The notes under the pieces were generated by a model. It saw only the letters and a program-made list of their open reading frames with translations, was not told the origin of the DNA and ran no database searches. From Neptunomonas antarctica (GTDB lineage: Bacteria; Pseudomonadota; Gammaproteobacteria; Pseudomonadales; Balneatricaceae), in assembly GCF_001305295.1 (NCBI RefSeq), contig NZ_LJSI01000037.1, positions 62,001 through 126,000 of the forward strand: a stretch of DNA of 64,000 nt. Direction: 5' to 3'. Both the position numbers and the translations under genes were made by a program. How positions within the stretch are numbered: the first letter of the stretch is position 1; every line of letters starts with the position of its first letter. This document shows positions 9,616 through 19,500 of the stretch, in pieces.

Positions 9616-9984
9616 AAAAAGTTAATAAATATTTTCTGTTTATCACTCTCAAATTAATATAAAAAAACATAAATTATTTATATTTAATACAAAAAACAAC
9701 AGCTTAAAAACATAGAATAGTAAAAATATTTATATTTTTTCAAGTTTCCTTCATTCTTCTATCAATATAAAGACTGCATAAACTCAAACTCGGATGAAAT
9801 ATAATAAAGCTGACGCGTGTTTTTACGCGCTCTACTGCGTTAGACCTATGCATTATTCTCTTATCCGGTATGATGTATGCATCGAAATTTTAGTGGTATC
9901 AAACATCAGGTTTATGCACTGTTTTCAATAACATCGAATGCTTAAACGGATCTTAATTTATATTGGTTTATTGGTAAATAATAC
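9616..9984. other. AT-rich intergenic region
   Basis: 369 bases between the 77-aa frame and the diguanylate cyclase. A TATAAT hexamer occurs at 9800-9805 but without a convincing -35 element. No gene or structured RNA was seen. Confidence 0.5.
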
Positions 9985-11700
9985 ATGGCTGCAACGAAAA
10001 CACGGTTTAGATCGCTAAAAATCACGTTGATTTTTCCCTACGTTTTTTTGATAGTTGTACTCACTACGACCATTGGTTTGCTCTCTTATTGGGCCGGTAG
10101 CAATACTGTATCCAAGCTGTCAGCGCGTTTGTCGCTGGAAATGGTTGAACGCATTGGCCAGGCAGTCGACCACCACATGTATGGCTCCAGTGCCGCACTA
10201 GAGTCAGCCTTTCCTTTAGGGCTGGCAGCGGCAGATGACATCAGTTCCGAATTAGACACGATACGCACCCGCTTTTGGACTGCAACCACGCTACACACCG
10301 ATCCTAATGACTATGTTTATTATGGCAATCTTGCTGGCCAGTCTTACGGCCTTAAGCGCTTAACGCCCGCATTAGCTGAAATCCGGATTAAAACTGATCC
10401 TTTAGAGCCTCGACGCTACTTTTATCTGGAAGGTATTAGAGGTGAAGAGATTTATAAATCAACTGAAAATAAAATTTTTGATCCGCGTACGCGTCCCTGG
10501 TTTAGCGCTAAAGAACCCAAATCGAATCGACATATGTGGACATCAGTCTATGTCGATTTTTCAGATAAAGATTTAGTCGTCACACGAGCCCGCCAGGTTT
10601 TTTCTCCCTCTGGTAACTTTACAGGCGTGGTGGCAACCGATGTTTCATTATTAAAACTGAACCAGTTTATTTCTGAGCTGTACGTTAGTGAAAATGGAGT
10701 AGCCTTTCTGGTTGAGAGTAACGGTGAGTTGTTGGCTGCTTCCCGTGTACCTAGCGTACAAACAGTCGCTGATGGCTCCATACAACGGATGACTGCTGAT
10801 AATTCTGGTGATGATTTGATTAAATCCACTTATCAGGTGGTCTTGCCCGAAATCACAAATAACCATCATTCGACCGCAGGCACGCTAACCTTTACGGATA
10901 ATTTTGGTGAAAAAATTAATGTCGCTTATAAGCATATTACAGATGATGCTGGATTAGACTGGATTGCTGTCATTGCTGTGCCCAATAGCGACATGCTAAT
11001 AGGCGTAACGCAGCAGGTGTATATGGTAGTGGTGCTTGGGGTGATAGCCGTTATTATTGCCGTGCTTCTGGGCTTGGTGATTTTGATTCGATTTACACGC
11101 GATATCACTGCACTGTCACATGCCGTACTAGAGCAAGGGCAGCCAGAGTTGTCGAACATAACATTGCAGCGGACTGATGAAATTGGTGTGCTGGCCCGCT
11201 CGATGATGGCCATGCGGCGCGATCTGTTTACCGATATGCTCACCGGAACAGCCAACAGGGCCGCACTGGAACTGTTCACTGCTAACCTGCTTCAATCGGA
11301 CGGACACTCTTTGTCTCCCTCTTTCGCATTACTATTCATTGATCTGGATAACTTTAAGCAGTTGAACGATCAATACGGACACAATAAAGGTGATGATGCT
11401 CTGATTGAGGTTGCACAGCGATTTGAAGCACTGATGAGGCCGAATGACTTACTGGCACGGATTGGCGGGGATGAATTTGTTGTAGTACTGACCGATAACA
11501 TCAGCATTACATCAGCGGCACATATTAAGCAGCGTTTTGAAGCCTCTCTTAAAAAGCCATTACATTGTTTGCTCCCAGACGAGGAGCATCATTTGACCGC
11601 ATCAGTGGGCGTTGCTATTTACCCTACCGATGGACGCGATTTAAAGTCGCTTATTAAAGCCGCTGATATGAAGATGTATGAGGCTAAAAATGACCGATAA
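9985..11700 (+). CDS. Cache-HAMP-GGDEF diguanylate cyclase
   Basis: Membrane sensor that makes cyclic di-GMP from two GTP. Order: transmembrane helix 1 (residues 12-33), a periplasmic double-Cache sensor (about 35-340, with FDPRTRPWF typical of dCache_1), transmembrane helix 2 (about 345-372), a short HAMP-like linker, then a GGDEF domain. The active-site GGDEF is at 494-498 and an intact inhibitory RxxD site (RPND, 485-488) lies exactly five residues before it, predicting product inhibition. No EAL domain. Stand-alone gene preceded by a long AT-rich leader. The ligand of the Cache domain cannot be predicted from sequence. Confidence 0.94.
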   Translation: MAATKTRFRSLKITLIFPYVFLIVVLTTTIGLLSYWAGSNTVSKLSARLSLEMVERIGQAVDHHMYGSSAALESAFPLGLAAADDISSELDTIRTRFWTATTLHTDPNDYVYYGNLAGQSYGLKRLTPALAEIRIKTDPLEPRRYFYLEGIRGEEIYKSTENKIFDPRTRPWFSAKEPKSNRHMWTSVYVDFSDKDLVVTRARQVFSPSGNFTGVVATDVSLLKLNQFISELYVSENGVAFLVESNGELLAASRVPSVQTVADGSIQRMTADNSGDDLIKSTYQVVLPEITNNHHSTAGTLTFTDNFGEKINVAYKHITDDAGLDWIAVIAVPNSDMLIGVTQQVYMVVVLGVIAVIIAVLLGLVILIRFTRDITALSHAVLEQGQPELSNITLQRTDEIGVLARSMMAMRRDLFTDMLTGTANRAALELFTANLLQSDGHSLSPSFALLFIDLDNFKQLNDQYGHNKGDDALIEVAQRFEALMRPNDLLARIGGDEFVVVLTDNISITSAAHIKQRFEASLKKPLHCLLPDEEHHLTASVGVAIYPTDGRDLKSLIKAADMKMYEAKNDR

Positions 11701-11736
11701 CGGACGCATCCAGTATGTGAACCACTCGAAATATAT

Positions 11737-12327
11737 CTAAGCAGCTTTCAGCATTTGAAAGGTATCTTCGATAAGTTTTTCTACTGCAGGCTCATCATTA
11801 CTGGTGCGCAGATAAGTTCGTAGACCGATCATCTGTACTTGCATGTATTTTGCTAATGCTTTTGGATCGGCACTCGCGGGTAACTCACCTTGCGCTTGAG
11901 CCTGTTCCAGCAGGCGGGCAAAACCCAGTTCGGCCTTCTTCAACAGCGCCTGACTTTCTCGCAATAACGCTGGATTACTGTCGGTGATTTCTGCCACCGT
12001 CTTTACCAGCATACACATTTCACTGGGCGCACTTTTGCGGTTGTCTATCACCACACAGTGAATAAACTCCTGCAATCCCGATAGCGGCGTGCCCTGCTGC
12101 TGTATTTTTTCTTGCAACAAAGCAGACATAGCGGATGAATAACACCTCAGCGCTTCTTTAAACAGCCCTTCTTTGCTACCGAATGCGCTATAGATACTAC
12201 CAGGACGCATATCCACGGCATGCTGAAGATCCCGGGTGGATGTTCCATTAAATCCCTTTTCCCAGAACAACATCATAGCCCGCGTTATTACATCGGCACG
12301 ATCATACTTTGCTACGTTTGCCATCAT
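11737..12327 (-). CDS. TetR-family transcriptional repressor
   Basis: 196 aa, typical TetR length. The N-terminal helix-turn-helix is clear: ITRAMMLFWEKGF then STRDLQHAVDMRPGSIYSAF, with the usual FGSKEGLF after it. The C-terminal ligand domain contains several cysteines. It is divergent from an AhpD-like gene, with three copies of a palindromic site between the two starts, so autorepression and control of the neighbour are likely. The inducer is unknown; similar TetR/carboxymuconolactone-decarboxylase pairs respond to electrophiles or oxidants (inference). Confidence 0.93.
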   Translation of the reverse strand: MMANVAKYDRADVITRAMMLFWEKGFNGTSTRDLQHAVDMRPGSIYSAFGSKEGLFKEALRCYSSAMSALLQEKIQQQGTPLSGLQEFIHCVVIDNRKSAPSEMCMLVKTVAEITDSNPALLRESQALLKKAELGFARLLEQAQAQGELPASADPKALAKYMQVQMIGLRTYLRTSNDEPAVEKLIEDTFQMLKAA

Positions 12328-12338
12328 TCATTCCATAT

Positions 12339-12413
12339 TTGAGCAGTTGTTCAATTTTAACTTGAACAACTGCTCAAAATCAACTAGCCTAGAACCATTG
12401 AACAATCGCTCAA
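12339..12413. promoter_or_regulatory. Three TetR operator copies
   Basis: Two 16-base elements form a perfect inverted pair: TTGAGCAGTTGTTCAA at 12339-12354 and TTGAACAACTGCTCAA at 12362-12377, 7 bases apart. A third copy, TTGAACAATCGCTCAA (12398-12413), differs at two positions. Each element is itself nearly palindromic (TTGARCA-N2-TGYTCAA), the expected form of a TetR dimer site. The sites occupy the whole divergent promoter region. Confidence 0.85.
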
Positions 12414-12427
12414 AATAGGAAACTCTA

Positions 12428-12967
12428 ATGAACAACCTGACCGTCCATACACGTGAAAGCGCACCTGAGCAAAGCAAACCTCTGTTAGATAATTCAATTA
12501 AGGCATTCGGTTCTGTTCCTAGCCTACACGGCGTGATGGCCGAATCACCTGAGGCACTTGAAGCCTACCAGTTACTGCACAAACTTTTTCAGGCAACTTC
12601 TTTGGATGCCGAAGAACTCACTGTGGTATGGCAAACTATTAACGTTGAACATGGTTGCCACTACTGCGTACCTGCCCATGCCGCTATTGCTAAAATGATG
12701 AAGGTAGACGACGCTCTTACTGCTGCGCTACGTAGCCGTAGTGCGATGCCCACCTCTAAACTACAGGCATTGCACGACACTACATTGTTGATCGTGCGTA
12801 ACCGTGGACTTATCTCTGAAGCAGAAGTGCAGAGCTTCTATGATGCTGGTTACACTCAGAAACAGTTGTTAGAAATTGTCTTGGGAGTAGCCCAAAAAAT
12901 AATGAGCAATTATATCAACCACTTGGCAGATACACCGTTAGATGAGCGCTTTGCTGCTTTTCTGTAA
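12428..12967 (+). CDS. Carboxymuconolactone decarboxylase / AhpD-like protein
   Basis: 179-aa all-helical protein with the AhpD redox signature: CHYC at residues 77-80 followed by VPAH (His84), preceded by a Glu at 74. This CxxC-xxxH arrangement supports thiol peroxidase or disulfide reductase activity rather than true carboxymuconolactone decarboxylation. Regulated with the divergent TetR gene through the operator cluster just upstream. Followed by a strong bidirectional terminator. Substrate unknown. Confidence 0.88.
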   Translation: MNNLTVHTRESAPEQSKPLLDNSIKAFGSVPSLHGVMAESPEALEAYQLLHKLFQATSLDAEELTVVWQTINVEHGCHYCVPAHAAIAKMMKVDDALTAALRSRSAMPTSKLQALHDTTLLIVRNRGLISEAEVQSFYDAGYTQKQLLEIVLGVAQKIMSNYINHLADTPLDERFAAFL

Positions 12968-12990
12968 TCAGAAATTAGCGTGAAATAAAA

Positions 12991-13010
12991 AAACCGGCAA
13001 ATGCCGGTTT
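12991..13010. terminator. Bidirectional terminator
   Basis: 8-bp stem AAACCGGC / GCCGGTTT with an AAAT loop, flanked by an A run on the left and a T run on the right, between convergent genes ending at 12967 and 13026. Confidence 0.88.
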
Positions 13011-13025
13011 TTTATTGGGTGTAAT

Positions 13026-13940
13026 TTAACCAAAACGGCTTCTGAATTCACGGGGTGTTAAACCCATCGTTTTGATAAAAATTTTACGAAATGCACTAAC
13101 ATCTTCATAACCCACTTTTGCGGCAATCAGCTCTACGCTGTCATGGCTGCTTTCAATCCAATCACAGGCTTTTTGGATACGCAGCTGCTGTAAGTATTGG
13201 TTGGGTTTTATGCCAGTTGCTTTAACAAAACGCCGTAAAAAAGTACGCTCACCTAAGTAACTCATGCCTGCTAAGTCACTTATCGAGATGCTTTTATCAA
13301 AGTTGACCTGCAAATAATGCTGCACGTTCAGTACCGCTTTATCGCCATGATCAAGCGCCGGGATAAAGCTACGATAATAGCGCTGCTCCCGTGAACCCGT
13401 ATCAACAATCAGATATTTACCCAACAATCGCATGATGCGCGGCTGGGTGAACTGAGCCACCAGTTCCAGCCCTAAATCCAGCCAGGCCATGAGCCCTCCC
13501 GTTGTAATGAGATCACCATCGTTGACCAATATTTTATTACTGTTTAGCTGTACGTCCGGATAAGTGTGGATAAAACGTTCAGCCAAACCCCAATGTGTCG
13601 TAGCGGGTCGCTGATTCAACAATCCACAAGACGCCAGAATAAAAGCGCCGGCACACACTGAGCAGAGTATTGCTCCTTGAGTATGCTGTTGTAGCAACCA
13701 TTGTTTTAGCACGAGATCCGGATTGAAGTGATAGTCCCCTTCCAGACAAGGAGGGAGAATCACGACCTGCAATGGATCATCAGCGATGTGCTCAACATCA
13801 TAGATATCAACCTCAAAAACAGTACCTACGTTCTGCTGAACGCAGATTCGATTCGCAGCAAAGAACATCTCTTTAAGACCTTGAACGGCAGATTGCAGCG
13901 CCTCCGGATAATTAACAATACCTATACGGATCTGATTCAT
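13026..13940 (-). CDS. GlxA-type AraC-family regulator (DJ-1/PfpI + HTH_18)
   Basis: 304 aa. Residues 1-190 form a DJ-1/PfpI-like domain (VVILPPCLEG, then the nucleophile-elbow-like ILCSVCAGAFILASCG), and residues 205-304 an AraC-type double helix-turn-helix ending in TMGLTPREFRSRFG. Such proteins act as cytoplasmic transcription activators. It is divergent from the isochorismatase-family hydrolase at 14065, its likely target. No operator was identified with confidence. Confidence 0.9.
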   Translation of the reverse strand: MNQIRIGIVNYPEALQSAVQGLKEMFFAANRICVQQNVGTVFEVDIYDVEHIADDPLQVVILPPCLEGDYHFNPDLVLKQWLLQQHTQGAILCSVCAGAFILASCGLLNQRPATTHWGLAERFIHTYPDVQLNSNKILVNDGDLITTGGLMAWLDLGLELVAQFTQPRIMRLLGKYLIVDTGSREQRYYRSFIPALDHGDKAVLNVQHYLQVNFDKSISISDLAGMSYLGERTFLRRFVKATGIKPNQYLQQLRIQKACDWIESSHDSVELIAAKVGYEDVSAFRKIFIKTMGLTPREFRSRFG

Positions 13941-14064
13941 TGTCAGTTTTAGCCTTTTTTATGCCAGTTATGACTGCAGTATATCGCTGTCCTTTTTTCG
14001 ATAATAGTCATAACGATTCAACATTGACCCAATACTGACTCAACCGATAAGCAGGAGAGTATTT

Positions 14065-14625
14065 ATGACTCACACAGCATTACTATTGATCGACTTTCAA
14101 AATGACTATTTTTCAGAAGGTAAATGGCCGCTTAACGGCGCAGAACAAGCGGCCGGGCAAGGTGCGAAGTTACTGGCGGAATTTCGTAGTAAAGGTTTGC
14201 CTGTCGTGCATGTGCGGCATGAGTTTTTAACCGATGACGCGCCCTTCTTTTTGGCAGGGTCAGAGGGCGCTAAGATTCATCCTTCGGTGGCAGCGCTTGA
14301 AGGAGAGCCGGTTATCCTCAAGCATAAACCCAATAGTTTTCGTGATACTGAGCTTCAGGCGGTGCTGACTCAACTGGACATACAGAATCTGATTATTGTC
14401 GGAGCGATGAGTCATATGTGTATTGATGCAGGCGTACGTGCCGCCGTTGATTTGGGTTATGGTGTCTCTGTTGCACATGATGCCTGTGCTACGCGTGATC
14501 TGGAATTTAACGGCATGACAGTACCTGCTGCTCAGGTACATGCTGCTTTTATGGCAGCACTCACTCCCTCTTACGCTACGGTAAGCAGTACTGCAGAGCT
14601 CTTAAACGGTCTTAAACGGTCTTAA
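14065..14625 (+). CDS. Isochorismatase-family cysteine hydrolase
   Basis: 186 aa with the cysteine-hydrolase triad: Asp10 in LLLIDFQNDYF, a Lys in the ILKHKPNSF segment (86 or 88) and Cys119 in GAMSHMCIDAG, whose preceding cis-peptide region is also conserved. Family members hydrolyse small amides such as nicotinamide, N-carbamoyl compounds or isochorismate; the substrate is not readable. GAGAG lies 6-10 bases before the ATG. Divergent GlxA-type regulator and a downstream hairpin mark it as a single-gene unit. Confidence 0.9.
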   Translation: MTHTALLLIDFQNDYFSEGKWPLNGAEQAAGQGAKLLAEFRSKGLPVVHVRHEFLTDDAPFFLAGSEGAKIHPSVAALEGEPVILKHKPNSFRDTELQAVLTQLDIQNLIIVGAMSHMCIDAGVRAAVDLGYGVSVAHDACATRDLEFNGMTVPAAQVHAAFMAALTPSYATVSSTAELLNGLKRS

Positions 14626-14646
14626 TTAAAGACTCTCTCAGCAGAA

Positions 14647-14677
14647 ATACAGGCAACCGCTTTAGCGGTGCCTGTAT
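14647..14677 (+). terminator. Hairpin after the cysteine hydrolase gene
   Basis: Stem ATACAGGC / GCCTGTAT continued inward by ACCGC / GCGGT around a small loop, with one bulged A. Lies 21 bases after the stop codon. T tract short. Confidence 0.65.
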
Positions 14678-14705
14678 TGTATGTGTAACGTGAAGGCTGA
14701 TTTTA

Positions 14706-15119
14706 TTAATTACCAGAGCCTGAACCAGAGCCTGAACCGGACCCAGAACCCATTCCGCCTGTGCCCATTCCTTTGGCGGGCATGTTGTCAGGAATCGTAA
14801 TACCTCGTTCTTTAGCACGCTCTTGCATCCGCTCATGATGCTCATAGCGTAGTTGTTCACGCTCTTCAGCCGTAGCTGCACTGCGCATTTTCTCCCTCTG
14901 TTGAGCACGCTCTTCCTGAGTCATAAGCTGGCTACCATAGAGTTGATCCTGGTCTCTGTCCTGATCACGATCCCTATCCTGATCTCTGTCTCTTTCCTGA
15001 TCTTCCTGAAGCTGTGATTGATCTCTATCCTGATCACGCTTTTGATCTGCAGCAAGCGTCATACCACTTGAAACTAATAAAGCACTTGCCAATGCAGAGA
15101 CAATTAATAATTGTTTCAT
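14706..15119 (-). CDS. Secreted low-complexity Asp/Arg/Gln-repeat protein
   Basis: 137 aa with a clean Sec signal peptide (cleavage near GMTLAA, about residue 24), then a tract built of DRDQ-like units (residues 25-60), a conserved-looking segment with MTQEERAQQREKMR and EEREQLRYEHHERMQERAKERG, and a Gly/Ser-rich tail of six GS pairs. The central segment recurs in small periplasmic proteins of proteobacteria, but no function is known to me. GAGTG precedes the ATG. The nucleotide repeats make it prone to length variation. Confidence 0.8.
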   Translation of the reverse strand: MKQLLIVSALASALLVSSGMTLAADQKRDQDRDQSQLQEDQERDRDQDRDRDQDRDQDQLYGSQLMTQEERAQQREKMRSAATAEEREQLRYEHHERMQERAKERGITIPDNMPAKGMGTGGMGSGSGSGSGSGSGN

Positions 15120-15436
15120 TCTTTATCACTCCTGATACATGTATTTTTTCTAATGTAAGAGTATATAAAAGGCCGTTATTTTTTATTGATTCAGCGCAAT
15201 AAAAAAAATCGAATAAAACTCAAAATCATTTCAGTACATATCCCTCTTTTGAGACTGTCTTTACCAAAATCGGATGCTTCCTATTTATTCCATCCACTAT
15301 ATTTATCCACTAGATCTTATTTATCTAACTCCCTAGAATCAGACTATTGTGCTACTGCGAACGGCTACTTGCCGCATCACAGCAGGAATGTTTTCAGCTA
15401 TACCATTGATTTTAATAACTATTGAGTAAGCGAATT
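15120..15436. other. Intergenic region before the first RND pair
   Basis: About 315 bases between divergent genes. AT-rich, with no recognised operator, RNA or gene. Confidence 0.5.
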
Positions 15437-16555
15437 ATGCGTGTTTTTACGATGCTGTTTTTATCGATGCTTGTGTTTATGTCTGGATGCGGAAAATCAG
15501 AGCAACCTGTCACTAAAAAATCACCTAAAGCGCATTTAGTTGAGGTCATAACAGCGCAACAACAAGTCGTCGCGGTTAAGCGGGAGCGCACCGGCACGCT
15601 AAAAGCCATTCAGGAAATTCAGATTTTCAACCAGCAGGAAGGTCGTATTATTGCTTTACCATTTTATGAGGGCGATCGGGTTAATAAAAACGAGATAGTT
15701 GCCCGTCTGGATGGTCGTTTATTAGAGGCTCAGTTATCACGCGCTAGCGCTCTGCGCCTTAAAGCTGAGAAAGATGTGAAACGCATCAGTGGATTAGTCG
15801 ATAGGCGCTTAACATCACAAACCGAATTCACTCGCGTAGAAACTGAATTAGCCGTGGCTCAGGCGGATGAAAAAGTACTGCAAACACAGTTAGATTACAC
15901 CACGCTGCATGCACCCATTAGCGGCATTATTAGTGCGCGCTTAACCGAACAGGGAAACATTGCTGAACGCTATACGCATTTATTGACGATCTCAGATCAG
16001 CGTTCCTTGATTACACAAGTGCCAGTCTCTGAACTGTTACTCAATAAGTTGAAATTAGGTGATCCTGTCGCGGTCTCTATTGATGCGTTAAACGACACAC
16101 AAATGCCTGGCAACCAAACGCAGCAAGGAAAAATAACCCGTATTTATCCTAATCTTGATCCCGTCACACGTACCGGTACTGTTGAGATCGAACTTAATCC
16201 AGCACCCGTTGGTGCCAGGCCGGGCCAGTTAGCGCGCGTCACATTACGTACACAAGAAGCAGAGCGTTTGTTAATTCCCTTTATGGCGCTACGTCGCTCC
16301 ACTGAAGGCGAATATGTTTTCACCGTCGATAAACAACAACAGGCACAAGCGTCTGCAGTGGTCACTGGTCTGCGTATTGATGATGCCATCGAAATTCTGA
16401 GTGGAATAGATTCAGGTGCTCAGGTGGTCGTTCGCGGCTTTACTAATTTGCGGCCTAATATGCCTGTTTCAGTGGTAAACGCTGCCGATACCGAGAAGAT
16501 CAATAATAACGATAAAAGCACTGATAATATGACTATTAAGAGTACCGCGCAATGA
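15437..16555 (+). CDS. RND efflux periplasmic adaptor lipoprotein
   Basis: Membrane-fusion protein of an RND tripartite pump (HlyD/AcrA type). From ATG15437 it is 372 aa with a lipoprotein signal ending in the lipobox MSGC at about residue 18; a TTG at 15422 would add five residues. The biotinyl-lipoyl half-motifs (LPFYEGDRVNKNEIVARLDG and LHAPISGIISAR), a short helical hairpin and a beta-barrel domain follow. Overlaps the permease gene by 4 bases (ATGA). No regulator or outer-membrane factor gene is adjacent. Confidence 0.9.
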   Translation: MRVFTMLFLSMLVFMSGCGKSEQPVTKKSPKAHLVEVITAQQQVVAVKRERTGTLKAIQEIQIFNQQEGRIIALPFYEGDRVNKNEIVARLDGRLLEAQLSRASALRLKAEKDVKRISGLVDRRLTSQTEFTRVETELAVAQADEKVLQTQLDYTTLHAPISGIISARLTEQGNIAERYTHLLTISDQRSLITQVPVSELLLNKLKLGDPVAVSIDALNDTQMPGNQTQQGKITRIYPNLDPVTRTGTVEIELNPAPVGARPGQLARVTLRTQEAERLLIPFMALRRSTEGEYVFTVDKQQQAQASAVVTGLRIDDAIEILSGIDSGAQVVVRGFTNLRPNMPVSVVNAADTEKINNNDKSTDNMTIKSTAQ

Positions 16556-19500
16556 ACGCTAAAACAGGAGGATTAGCGGCGTGGTCTATTCGCCATCCGG
16601 TCGGCGTTTCTATGATTGCTCTGGCCGTTATAGTGCTGGGGATGTTTACGCTTAGCCGACTGGCGATTGATTTATTACCGCATATTATCTATCCGGAAAT
16701 CCGCGTACGCGTGGTGGATTCTGGTGTTCCAACGTCAGTAATGGAAGATAAAATCACCCGCCAGTTGGAAGAGCAACTGGCGATTACCGAGGATGCCATC
16801 AGTGTACAGTCCAATACCAGCCGGGGGTCTTCATCGGTAGATCTGGCGTTTAATTATGGTAAAGATATTGATATCGCACTACGCGATGCCAGTTCCCGGC
16901 TGGATCGCGCCAAACGTTTTTTACCGGATAGCATCTCCCCCCCCACCATTTATAAACTTGATCCTGCACAGATTCCGGTCATGGAATTTGTTATCAGTTC
17001 GCCGTTACGTACCAGCACTGAGTTAAGACGCTGGGTTGATGACTCTTTCAGCAAATGGTTTTTAAACCTGCCAGGCGTAGCCGCCGCTGAGGTCGGTGGC
17101 GGTGTTCTGCGCGAAATCCAGATCATCCCTGATCAACAGCGTCTTGCCGGGATTGGGCTTGATTATCAAGACGTGATTAAAGCGCTGCAAACCTCTAACA
17201 GCGACGAACCGATTGGTCGGTTGCAGATGTCATCCCACGAAATCACCGGGCGAATCAGCGGACGCTTTACCTCAATAGAGGAGATCAAACAGTTACCAAT
17301 TGCACAAAACGCCGGCAATACGGTGTATTTGAGTGATGTAGCACAAGTCATCGATAGCAGCGAGGATGAACGCATTTTAGTCCGCGCCGATGGTGTGAGC
17401 GGTATTAAGCTGTCAATTCAGAAACAACCCACCGCCAATACCACTGCAGTGGTCGCCGTCGTTAAGGAACGGCTTGCATGGCTGGATTCACAACATATTT
17501 TGCCGGCCGATGTCTCGGTTGTATTAGTCGCTGATCAGTCGATCTATATTTTACAATCTCTCCAGAATGCATCACTGGCCGCAATCAGTGGTGCGCTGTT
17601 AGCCATGGCGGTGGTGTATCTGTTTTTAGGTAATTTACGCCGTACGTTAATTATCGGCAGCGCGATTCCTATCGCCATCATGTTTACCTGTGTTTTGATG
17701 GGCCTTGGCGGGCTAACGCTGAATATTATGACCTTAGGTGGTTTAGCGCTGGGGATTGGGATGTTGGTGGATAACACCATTGTGATGTTAGAAAACATCT
17801 ATAGGCATCAGTGTAACCATGAAAAACCGGAAGACGCAGCAACTCTTTCCGCCACTCAGGCGGCTACCGAAGTGAATGGCGCGATTATCGCGGCAACGTC
17901 TACTAATTTGTCTGCTGTGTTGCCGTTTCTGTTTATTGGCGGCTTAACGGGATTATTGTTCCGTGAGCTGATAGTCACCATCTCTGCTGCGATTTTTGCT
18001 TCAATGATTATCGCCCTGACACTGGTCCCTGCTTACGCCTCCAGAGTAACCAGCGTGAGTACAACACGCTTACGCGGTTGGGTAGATGGCGGTATTAATC
18101 ATTTACAGAACTTTTATGCGACCTTCATTGGCTTTTTACTGAAGTTCCGCTGGATTGTTGTTGGGCTGTTTGTCACGGGTTTAGTCCTTAGCCTGCCGGT
18201 ATTTATGAGCGGTAAACAGATTTTTTTACCACCGTTGGATGATGGCCGCGTGCGTGTGGTGGTTTCTGCCGATGTAGGCATTTCACTGAATGAGATGGAC
18301 AAAAAAACACAGCGCATCGAGTCATTATTTGCGCAACAAGCGGAAACAGAAACAGTTTTCACCTTAGTAGGTGGTTCAGTTTTTGGTAGATCTCAGCGGG
18401 AAACGCCGAGCCGTTCCACCATTGTAGTGCAGCTGAAGCCGCTCTCCGAAAGATTTGTCAGTAGTGGTGAATGGATAGGACGGATGAATAAGCTGATAGT
18501 ACAGCAACAATTGGCGGGCTTTAATGTACGCATGTCCCAACGCGGTATTCGGGGGATTCGTACTAACCGCGGTGATGATGATATCAGTCTGCGTTTACAG
18601 GGAAATGATTTAACCGAGCTGAAGTTACAAGCTGATAATATCGCCGATAAAATGCGTACCATTCCGGGTCTGACCAATGTCACGCACTCAGGGGAAGATG
18701 AGCAATTTGAGATTTCAATTAAACTGGATCGCAAACGTGCAGCACTGCTGGGGCTGAATCTACAGGATTTGACCCGGGCAGCTCAGATAGCATTACAGGG
18801 TCAGGTGATCAGTGATTATCTGGAGGGCGATAAGTCGTACGATATTCGCTTACGTTTATCACAAGCGACCATTACCAGCCCGCAGGATCTGGAATCAATT
18901 ATTCTTTTCCCTGCAACGGGTAGTTCTCCGCCGGTCTATCTGGGTACGGTCGCCAGTATTGAATTATTGGAAACACCCGCCGTCATCAAACGCGATAATC
19001 AGATGCGCATTATCGAACTCAGTGCAACACTGCAAGAAGGAACCACGCTCGGCGAAGCCTTGGTATCACTCGCAGCATTACGTGAGCAGGTCAGATTGCC
19101 GGAGGGATACACACTTTACGATGGGGGCTCACAAAAAGCCCTGGAAGAGCAGCAACAACTCACTGATATTCTGATGCTATTAGCGATGTTTTTAGTATTC
19201 GTCGTGATGGCGATTCAGTATGAGTCGTTACTCAACCCACTGATCATTATTCTCAGCGTGCCGTTTGCCGCGATTGGTGTGGCGTTAGGTATTAATACAT
19301 TAGGTCTGCCATTATCCATGCCCGTATGGCTGGGTATGATCATGCTGGTCGGGATTGTGGTCAACAACGCCATTCTGCTGGTGGAATATATCGAAATTGA
19401 ACGCCGTCAGTATGCGGATATGGCCAAGGCGATCGTTGAAGCGGCACGCCTGCGGTTACGCCCTATTTTAATGACCACGCTGAGTACCGTCGTCGGTATG

